NCBI RefSeq assembly: GCF_949628215.1
Contig: NC_134279.1
Location: 15,398,041 to 15,462,040, forward strand
Direction: 5' to 3'
Origin: Phalacrocorax aristotelis
Taxonomy: Eukaryota > Chordata > Aves > Suliformes > Phalacrocoracidae
DNA: 64,000 nt
Positions 31,535 through 64,000 of the stretch are shown in pieces. The first letter of the stretch is position 1. The number at the start of each line of letters is the position of its first letter. A program made the translations under genes and the position numbers. A model generated the notes under the pieces. The model saw only the letters and a program-made list of their open reading frames with translations, was not told the DNA's origin and did not search any database.

Positions 31535-34305
31535 GTGAGTAAATCACAAATACATATCAGCAATCACTTGCATGTTTTCTTTGCGTATTAGCAAGAAATT
31601 AATACTGACAAATGCTTTTTCTCTTTTCTCCCTTCAAGGTGAGTAAATCAAAGCAGCATGCCATTTCTGCCAGCTCCGAAGAAAAATATGTAAGCTCCTT
31701 TTGTCTTTCTATTAATTTTCTTTAATTTTTTTTTGTTTTTGTTTGTTTGTTTTTTCCTCTAATACACATTGTTTGATACCTCTTTTATAATTGTGGCTGC
31801 TTGCAGAACATATCCTCACCTGGCTGTTATGAGACAGTTTTCAGGTAGCCAAAGCTGAAAGCCACTGATGTCCGTAGACTTTTGCCATGTTAGGCATCCT
31901 GGCTGGACTTTCATTAGTTGTATCTCTGGTCCAGCACTGGAAACCTTTTTTTTCTTAATGAAAAATGTGTAAGCTGTCAGTTAAAAAGAGAAAAAGACTG
32001 TAGCATGGCACAAATACTACAACCCACATTCAGTAGCGTGGATCAGATAACAATATTTGGTGTTGGAAGAGCACTTTGATCTGACTCCTATGATTTTTTT
32101 TGAGTAGTGTGAGTGAACAGTATGTGTCTTGTATATAGCTTTTTGATTGATACTCCATCACCAGCTACTACCCATGTAAAATCAATTCTTTGCTCTGAGA
32201 ATCAGCTACTCATTTAGTTTAGAGTATTCATGATGTGGGAGACAAATAATTCTTGGGAAAAGGACCTGAGAATTTGCAGAAATTATGTTCATTAGGTATA
32301 ACTCCAAATTTCAATCAGTAAAAATCAGCCGGAGAAACTGCTCTGAAATTTTCCAGGCTCTGCCAGTGAGAGGGGCACATCTTGTCTATTATATTTTTTG
32401 GGTATAATGTTCATCTGGGATCACAGCTTGTTCTCAGCCCTCTTCCTACTGCAATGAATTGCTGAGGACACATCCTGTACATATTGCAGATGCCACATCT
32501 GCTTGAAAACAGGCTGTGATGAAGGCAGCTTTGCCTGCTCCTGTATGCTCCTTTGTGGATTAAAACCCCGTTTTATTTTTTTTCTCTTTAAGGACTCCAA
32601 GGACCATCATTCAAACAGGTATCACCACCACCATGTGAATTCTCAGTCTTGGGAGAGTCTGCAGCACCCACAGAATGACCTGGCATCACCTCAGCAGGTA
32701 TGGGTAACTAACTGGAAGAGAAAGCAGAGCATCTTTCAGTGCCAGGATTTGCAAGTTAGGATTAAGTGCTTAAAGAACAGTCACCATGCTGATCAGCTCT
32801 ACTGTATATGCCTTTGTGTGCTAATAGTGAGTTTTATGTTGCTTTCAGACTCTTTACTCTTCAGAAGAAAGCATGGATGTCCCAGTAAAACCGGTAAGTG
32901 TTTTGAAGAGCAAAATGTCAGGTGACTGCTGCAGGGCAGCCAGTGTGTAGCAGAACTCATTTTCCTCAATCAAATACAGTTCTTGTGGTAACATCTCTCC
33001 CTAAATAAAACAAAGCTTCAGGCAGGGTGAGGTGAATTCAGAGCAATTTTTGCATGTAGCTCCTCAACAGTGCATAAGCCCCGGGTGAGCAGGACAGATT
33101 CCAGTCTGCACACCTCACACATGTTCATTTGCCTGATCCATAATAAATGTTTTCCAGCAGTTTCCTGATGTGTCAAGCAAGAGCCATGAAAATGGGGATG
33201 ATGACGATGATGATAATGATTCTGATGACACGGATGAATCTGATGAAGTTGCCACAAGTTTCCCCACAGACATTCCAGTAACTGTACCCTTCCCTCCTTC
33301 CCCTTTCACCCGGGGAGACAATGCTGGCAGAGGCGACAGTGTGGCCTACAGGGTGAGGGCAAAAGTCACAGTGGTGAAGTCTAGCAAACCCCACAAAGCT
33401 GCAAAAAAGGTAAATAGTGCTGAGTGGTGGTACCAGGTTTTTGGAAGAGGGTAGTGAACTTGAAAATGGACACATTATTTTATGGGAGTCAGTTTTGAAA
33501 AGGACTGGTTGGGGGAAAGCAGGTATAAGTGAAGGAATGTGTTTCCTTTCTCTGGATACCCCAAATCAGGGGGTATCAATGGCCTTGGCACATTGACAGC
33601 CCTCTGGCCAGAGTGTAGCCTGCTGCTGCAAGCTATGCAATACTGCAATTTTCACTATCGTCATGTACTTGCACACATGAAATCTGAGGCCAGGATCAAA
33701 CGTGAGTGTCTTATAATGTGAAAGGTTTATGTAATTCCATAAAAGACCACAGTGTCTCCAGGTAGAGAGGTATCATGAAGGCTTTGAGTGTCCCTGCAGC
33801 CAACGCAGCTTGTTTTGGTGCAGTACGGCAGCACCTGTTAACGGATCAGTTCCTCAGGAGTGACAATGGCTCTTTTTTGTTTTGTTCTCTAACACAGCTC
33901 ATTGTGTATGATGCTACCGAGGAGGATGAGAGTGCCCTGGATGTAGACAGCCAGCAAGCAGGGCTCTCCCAGGAGGAACCTGCTGCCCACCGTTCTCTGA
34001 GGAAGCATCCTATTAGTGGGGAATGGGCTGACAAAAGCCGCAGGCAGGACAGCAACGAGCTAGATAGCAAGCATCGTGACCAGAGCATGGAAAATGACAG
34101 CCGACAGAAATTCGATAGCCATGAGGCAGAAGGAGATGATAGCAAGGCTGGTGTCAGAGAGGGCAGCCACCAGAGCATGGAAAGCAGGGAGAGCCAGGTC
34201 CACGTTTCAGCTGAGATCCCTGACGATAACAGCAATCAAACATTGGAGAGTGCTGAGGATGCTCAAGATCATCACAGCATCGAAAATAACGAAGTCACCC
34301 TTTAA
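31481..34305 (+). CDS. SPP1: Osteopontin (secreted phosphoprotein 1), spliced
   Basis: Secreted acidic phosphoprotein that binds hydroxyapatite, integrins and CD44 in bone, eggshell and immune tissue. Coding exons are 31481-31534, 31639-31689, 32593-32697, 32849-32893, 33158-33409 and 33898-34305, all phase 0, giving 304 residues (chicken about 264, from memory). Features in order: signal peptide 1-18; VSKSKQHAISASSEEKY (19-35), nearly identical to chicken, with a phosphorylatable SSEEK; a His-rich patch at 40-49; an Asp-rich mineral-binding block at 99-115; RGD at 137-139 and again at 143-145; the adjacent integrin/thrombin region SVAYRVR (146-152); and a Ser/Asp/Glu-rich C-terminal half ending HSIENNEVTL. 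The neighbours are MEPE upstream and PKD2 immediately downstream, as in other vertebrates. The start is the first ATG after the acceptor and opens a clear signal peptide. Confidence 0.97.
31639..31689 (+). CDS. SPP1: SPP1 exon 3
   Basis: 17 codons ending SSEEKY, a classic Fam20C-type phosphorylation site. Acceptor CCTTCAAG, donor GTAAGC. Confidence 0.95.
31690..32592 (+). other. SPP1: SPP1 intron 3
   Basis: 0.9 kb from GTAAGC to CTTTAAG, with a T-rich stretch at 31720-31757. No other feature recognised. Confidence 0.8.
32593..32697 (+). CDS. SPP1: SPP1 exon 4
   Basis: 35 codons including the His-rich patch HHSNRYHHHH and QNDLASPQQ, which matches chicken QNDLASLQQ. Acceptor CTTTAAG, donor GTATGG. 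Confidence 0.95.
32849..32893 (+). CDS. SPP1: SPP1 exon 5
   Basis: 15 codons, TLYSSEESMDVPVKP, between CTTTCAG and GTAAGT. It carries a second SSEE phosphorylation-type site. Confidence 0.93.
33158..33409 (+). CDS. SPP1: SPP1 exon 6 (Asp-rich block and tandem RGD)
   Basis: 84 codons with the poly-Asp block, two RGD motifs and SVAYRVR. The acceptor is a NAGNAG (CAGCAG), so the exon may also start at 33161 with loss of one Gln. Donor GTAAAT. Confidence 0.95.
33410..33897 (+). other. SPP1: SPP1 intron 6
   Basis: 488 bases from GTAAAT to CTAACACAG. Nothing else recognised. Confidence 0.8.
33898..34305 (+). CDS. SPP1: SPP1 exon 7 (terminal coding exon)
   Basis: 135 codons and TAA at 34303-34305. 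Ser/Asp/Glu-rich, with repeats of the type DSKHRDQSMENDSRQKFDS and the conserved end NQTLESAEDAQDHHSIENNEV, which is close to chicken. Confidence 0.95.
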   Translation, partial: LIVYDATEEDESALDVDSQQAGLSQEEPAAHRSLRKHPISGEWADKSRRQDSNELDSKHRDQSMENDSRQKFDSHEAEGDDSKAGVREGSHQSMESRESQVHVSAEIPDDNSNQTLESAEDAQDHHSIENNEVTL

Positions 34306-34645
34306 AGGGAAACAAATGTAATGTTTCCCCTCTTTTTCAATCCCTACCTAAGGGGAGGGGGGAGTAGCTTCATTTTGGGTAACTGTTTGTAAATGTAGAG
34401 TGCATGGTCACTTTTCGGGTTTGGGGTAGCTTCTTTACCCGGTGGCCTCCCCTCGGCTGCCAGCAGCCCTCCGCACTGCACATCGTGCTGGCCTCACGGG
34501 ATGCAGTCGCCAGCGCTGCGGGGAAGCAAGACAAACGCTGTCGGACGCACAGGGTGAGCGTTACCTCTCTGGCATGCTGCTCCCTGTACTGCCAGCCTGT
34601 ATTTTGCTGTAACTGTATTAAAATAAAAACACAAAACCCTGTACC
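34306..34645 (+). other. SPP1: SPP1 3' UTR
   Basis: Runs from the stop to just past AATAAA at 34622-34627. It is short and ends only about 100 bases before the PKD2 CpG-rich promoter region. Confidence 0.7.
34622..34627 (+). terminator. SPP1: Poly(A) signal of SPP1
   Basis: AATAAA 317 bases after the stop codon, within an A-rich context typical of osteopontin 3' ends. Confidence 0.75.
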
Positions 34646-35092
34646 TCTGGGCTGCATTACTGCTTGCTGGGTCGAGGCAGGGGGGAATTTTAATACCTCT
34701 CCTTAAAGCTATGTGAAATAGCTGTTCCCTATTACGTGGATTAAACCCCGGCGCGGGGCCTCCTTCTGCTTTTACCGAGGGTGAGCGGCGAGCTGGCCCA
34801 ACATACCCGCCGGCACCCGCACCGCTACTTCGGAGGCGCCCCACGGCTTCCCGCCTCACGGCCTGACTCGGGCCTCCGAGCCCCGGCGGGGGCGGGGGCG
34901 CGCAGCCTAACGGCAGCCCCAGCCGCCGGGCCTCGCTGTGAGGGCGCCGGCCGGGGGGGAGGGGGGCAGGCTCCGGCCGGCAGGCAGGGCTACTACATCT
35001 CCCTCCCTACCCCGGGCTTTCCGGGCTGGCGCCGGAGGGCGGGCAAGGGGTGGAGGCGGCGGCGCCCCGCCCCGGGCGGCGGCGGCGGGCTG

Positions 35093-60015
<24,923 letters not shown>

Positions 60016-62960
60016 GATTAACTTTGTAGGTGATTTTAAATGTTTCAGGTCAGTATTAAGCCAGCAAATACACTACTCCACTGTTTTGGAGCACAAGATG
60101 ATCATCCTGATCAGACCACTGGTGGGCAAAACTAAATATTCTCTTCCTAAGGCATTTTCAGACCTATGTAAGCTACATGTCATGTTCAAGTTACCAACAG
60201 TGAGACTGTCAGCCTTGGAAACAAAAATGTGGGAGGCAGAATGGAAACCAGCTGTGTCACAATCTACCTGGACAGAATTCTGGTTCCATATATGTATTAT
60301 GGGGAACACTTTCATGAGGGCAGCAAGCTTCAGACAAAATAATGTGCTGTGGCTAAAATGAAAGGCTGTGAGTTTTCTGCTTTCTATTGGAAAATATGGT
60401 TTTTATATGCTTTTAAAAGCAATTTTTAAAAGAAGATGGCATCAGTTTATTGTCTCACTCATAACTGACGCTTTTCAAAGAGGTAAAACAGCACCCTTTT
60501 TATTTTGAGTTTCTACCTATTTTTCTGAGTCATTCTTGGTGTACTAAGATTTTAATTAACTTAAAATGTTTGATTTTTACTGTTTTTGAGAAATACTGTA
60601 TTTCTTTGAAGAAAGTGCACTTATTTTGTATAACTGTAAATCACATTATTCCATAATAGAAACTGTACACATTACACATTTTTGCATTCCAGAAGTAATA
60701 TTTGAGAACTGCCTCTTCACGCTCAACTAACGTAATAATTTTTAGCTTTGTTGCAAAGTGCCCACTCTTTAATACTGTGTTTTCATAATCTAAGTGTTCC
60801 TGGGCTAAACGTTCCACAGGTGCCTAGGTAAATATGGTTACTTTGCAGAAAATGTATTATTGAAAAACACTAACTCTCCCTTGGGTGTGACAGGGAAGGG
60901 GACAGAGAAGGTGCTGACAGTTGGGAAAATCTGACCTCGTGCTCTGTCACATTCTGGTCACATCTCTACTATGTAGTCTGTATTCACATTTAACAGAACT
61001 CCGTGTAAAAATTGTTAGGTACATTTCTACATATGCTTTTCTGCTGAGGTGCAACACATGATTCCTTTGGAAAGGTGTCTGTAGTATAATCACTGATTTT
61101 TAGTATTTCATTTCCTCTGCTTTCTGTGTCATAGAAGCTTTGTTTTTGAAGGGAGATGCAACACTGAAATTACGTTGGTTTCCTACTGAAAGCATTGAGG
61201 CATAGTGTGTGTAGTTTCGCTTAGCAACAGATTTCCATATGTGCAATGCTGGTTTAGGAGGGGGGGTGTCAATTCCGTGTCTTTCCTGAAGATGGCGGTT
61301 GTCTTGTATTTAAAGATTTAGAGTTGGCATAAAGGAAAATGGAAAGCTACATAATGAAACACATCTTAGCTATTAGTAGGGTATATAGAGGAAAAAAATC
61401 CTATTTAACAAAGTGTAAGTAGCATGTATATGCTATGTTGGTGCTTTTTATTTCAAAAAGCAATTGTTGCCAGGGGTTAGCATCTCATTCTTGTAGTAGT
61501 ACTGCTTAGGCAAAGCATGCATCTTGTGTGTTCTTAAAACTGCGTTGCCTGGATGTACAATGACTCAGAATGCCTTCCCTCTAACCAGAGAACTTGCTAA
61601 AACTAAATAGACTTCATGCCTTTCCCTATTTTTAAGTTTATGAGAAACCATATGCACAGAAACTTAATATCAGGTGGAGAAGGAAGAAGTTCAGCGTGGA
61701 GGTCAGAATTTCTTGGTAGGTTTGGCTAGAGAACAGAAAGACATAGGAAAACAGGTTGTGATTCCTGTGAAGTATTTTTTCTTTCTGTGGGTTATTTTGT
61801 CTTGTACTAGGAAGAAATTCATACTCTTTCACAAGAGACCCTGTCAGCTTCCTAAAACAGCACACAGCACAGAGGTTAGGGCATTTGTGTGAAATGAGAG
61901 ACGCTCAGACTAAGCTCTGTCTTGTCTTGATGGAAAGTGTTTTGACCTTAGAACCTGAAGAAAACTTCTCTGTGTTGAACTGGCATTTCTGGCCTTAAAC
62001 AAACAAAAAAACCAAAAACCACTAGCTGTTCACATGGCCAACTTGTATGCAAGGAAAATAGAAAATACAATACAAAGCACCTTTAATACACATAGCCTTG
62101 TCTTTATATCTAAAATGTGTAGCGTGTTGGTATGTGGCATGATTTACAGCTTAAACTTTGAGGCATGCTAACTAATTACATGTGTGTAACATGTAATTGA
62201 TATTGGGTTTCTAGGGCCAAGTGTTACCTAAATGCTAAGATAGCATTTAAATAATCATGTACTTAGAATCAATTACTTTGGCCAAATGATCCAACTTGAG
62301 TTGTCCAGCAATCAGCTGGAACCTTACTAAGAATACCTTGTATTAAGGTTTGTGCCGGTGGCCTCTAAAGCACGTGGCATGCTGAGGTTTGTGGCAGCAG
62401 GGACTGGGGAGTGCGCAGAAGCGATCTAGTGGTCATCTGCTGGTGAGGCAGGGCCTTCCTGGGGCGAAAGCAAGCAAAACTAAACCTATCAGTATGGTTT
62501 TAAATAGGTGTCCTGTAAAAATGTGTCTTTCAAAGTGTAAGTTCAATCCTGCAGTTCATCTTTCATTTGTAGAATATGTTTATTATGAAAAGGAAAATGT
62601 TTGCATTCATAGCTGTATTTGTTGAGGTATATATCTGTAACGTGTCGTTACTTAATAACAAACTTCATCTTGAAGTGCAGTAAGTTTTCATGGGGTACCT
62701 GTGTGTGTTGACAGTGGGCCTTCCAGTAGGAGCATGGCCACTCGACGAATGTTACAAACATTTTATTATTTCATTTTTCAACTTTAGATTATAATATCAT
62801 TTCTCACTTATTATAAAAGTAAGGGTTTTGCATAGTAATGTACAATGTTTGGTCTTATTGGGAAGCTGTTAATTATGCAAGTCTTCTACAATGATCAAGA
62901 ACATATTGATCTGTAAAACTGCGCACTTTACTTCCTAATAAACATTTTATATAATCTACA
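60016..62960 (+). other. PKD2: PKD2 3' UTR (probable extent)
   Basis: A/T-rich sequence with no coding similarity after the stop. The clear canonical signal is AATAAA at 62937-62942, which gives about 2.9 kb of 3' UTR; mammalian PKD2 has about 2 kb. Earlier non-canonical sites may also be used. Confidence 0.6.
62937..62942 (+). terminator. PKD2: Poly(A) signal of PKD2
   Basis: AATAAA followed within 40 bases by a GT-rich stretch (TGTTGTGCC, TTTGTTCG), a good downstream element. Confidence 0.6.
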
Positions 62961-63616
62961 GAGCAAATGTTGTGCCATATGCTTTGTTCGTTTATAACAG
63001 ACACTAAGAATCCTGTTTTATTTGTGTGTGTTACTTCTATCTCATAACTTATTCTCAGATTACCTGAGAGTGTAAAAAGGGAGTACAGGGTGTAAATGAA
63101 CAGAGAGGACTGGGCTGACCCTGCTGCTTCGTTACCCAAACAGTACATTTTTTTTTAACACTTTATTTCACATTTGTGGTTGTGCAAATACACAGGTCTA
63201 TTTTCTGCTATTTCAGGTAGCAGCTCTGACTGCTAGTAGCTCTGTCCCTTTATTACTTCACAGCTGCTGTGTAAGAAAACTTCTCCCTTCTCTTTCTCTA
63301 TTCCCTTTTCCTTTTTCCCTTTGTTTCCGGGAATCCTACAGTGTCTGGAGGGTTGAATGGTCCTTGGAAATCCAGGCTCACCTATAAGCCCCCTAGTTCT
63401 GTCTGGGCAGCTGTCTCACCACATCAAAAGTATACCATATTAATGAAAATTGAATGCTTAATGTAAATTCATCTTAGTCCTCAATGAAATGCATCCATAC
63501 TGAGCTAGTAAGTGTATTAAGCCTTTAGTCAGTGTGCTATAAAAGTCACAGTGCATGGGAAGTGGGAACCTTTTTGTTATTTAATACTGTGTGTATTCTG
63601 TAGTTTTGCTGACTTT
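62961..63616. other. Intergenic region after PKD2
   Basis: About 0.65 kb, A/T- and pyrimidine-rich, between the PKD2 poly(A) signal and the ABCG2-like relic. No intact gene recognised. Confidence 0.6.
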
Positions 63617-63732
63617 TGAAAATTTCTTCAGGAAGTGCAGTTTGAGACGCACGTTTGGAATAAGAGCCACATAATTCTTCCATAGGCTTCATTTGGATGC
63701 ATTGCATATTCAAATACTCTTCTCCAGTGAAC
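63617..63732 (-). pseudogene. ABCG2-like last exon, degraded
   Basis: On the - strand, CTTCTTGTTAG is a good acceptor at 63733-63743, followed by FTGEEYLNMQCI, resembling the start of the last exon of ABCG2 (a half-transporter for xenobiotics and urate). After the CCT codon about 8 bases appear deleted. In the shifted frame the sequence continues WKNYVAL and then LKLHFLKKFS, matching the ABCG2 C-terminus WKNHVAL...LKLLFLKKYS, but much of the last membrane helix between them is missing and the stop codon is lost. ABCG2 normally follows PKD2 on the opposite strand, so the place fits. It is either a decayed duplicate or the damaged end of the gene itself; the intact copy, if any, is outside the window. 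Confidence 0.75.
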
Positions 63733-64000
63733 CTAACAAGAAGAAAACATGAGAAAAAGGGAAGAAAGTTAACATTATGATAAAACACCTGCAAGCAATT
63801 GTTACTTGTATATTTAGGCACCAATGGGGCTTTTTGAGTTCCCTGCTTATATGGAACGTGCAGTGTGAGCAAAGAGAATAACAATTGGAGGTGGAGGAGT
63901 CTTCCTCCAGAGTCTGTTCTGCAAGCACTTCTTCAGGAGAAGGTTTGTGCTGTTTGTGTCCCTGGCCCCTCCTCATACAGCATCTCTGGCACTGCAGGGG
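63733..64000. other. Sequence upstream of the ABCG2-like exon
   Basis: On the - strand this would be the intron before the ABCG2-like exon. No second ABCG2-like exon is visible before the window ends. Confidence 0.5.

Noticed and set aside
34781-35092. Extension of PKD2 upstream in the open frame
   Set aside because: It would need a GTG start; there is no ATG and no polycystin-2 similarity before LMAG.
63710-63976. 88-codon - strand frame at the window end as a further ABCG2 exon
   Set aside because: Its sequence upstream of the acceptor at 63733 shows no ABCG2 similarity and no splice donor in the right phase.

Overview
The window is nuclear DNA from a bird. The evidence is a spliced gene matching ovocleidin-116, the eggshell form of MEPE; an osteopontin with the bird-type tandem RGD; and several CR1 LINE fragments, the main avian retroposon. 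The species cannot be named from the sequence. The layout is the conserved end of the SIBLING mineralised-tissue gene cluster. On the + strand it reads IBSP (only the last codons, 1-29), MEPE/OC-116 (coding 3185-7814), SPP1/osteopontin (coding 31481-34305) and PKD2/polycystin-2 (coding 35093-60015). A degraded ABCG2-like last exon lies on the - strand at 63617-63732.

Region by region: 1-230 is the IBSP stop codon and 3' UTR. MEPE has a short non-coding first exon, three small coding exons and one 2-kb terminal exon, giving about 732 residues. From 8.2 to 30.1 kb is a gene-poor interval with one long CR1 fragment and no gene I can recognise. SPP1 has a non-coding exon 1 and six coding exons (304 residues), with an Asp-rich block and two RGD motifs six residues apart. 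A CpG-rich promoter follows within about 100 bp of the SPP1 poly(A) site and opens PKD2. PKD2 has 15 coding exons and 904 residues, with six membrane segments, the polycystin (TOP) domain, pore, EF-hand and coiled coil all intact. Its 3' UTR probably runs to about 62.96 kb.

IBSP, MEPE and SPP1 encode secreted acidic phosphoproteins that bind mineral and integrins, in bone and, for birds, in eggshell. PKD2 is an unrelated cation-channel gene that is syntenic with them. The most unusual signals are a matching core promoter in front of MEPE and SPP1 (ATTGG, then TGCCTGGG, then TTTAAATT at almost the same spacing), the frameshifted ABCG2-like relic, an in-frame intron in MEPE that could be retained, and a PKD2 start codon that leaves out the N-terminal region carrying the mammalian ciliary-targeting motif. 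I found no previously undescribed multi-gene system.

All exon calls come from reading splice sites, phases and protein similarity by eye. Family comparisons are from memory, not from a database search.
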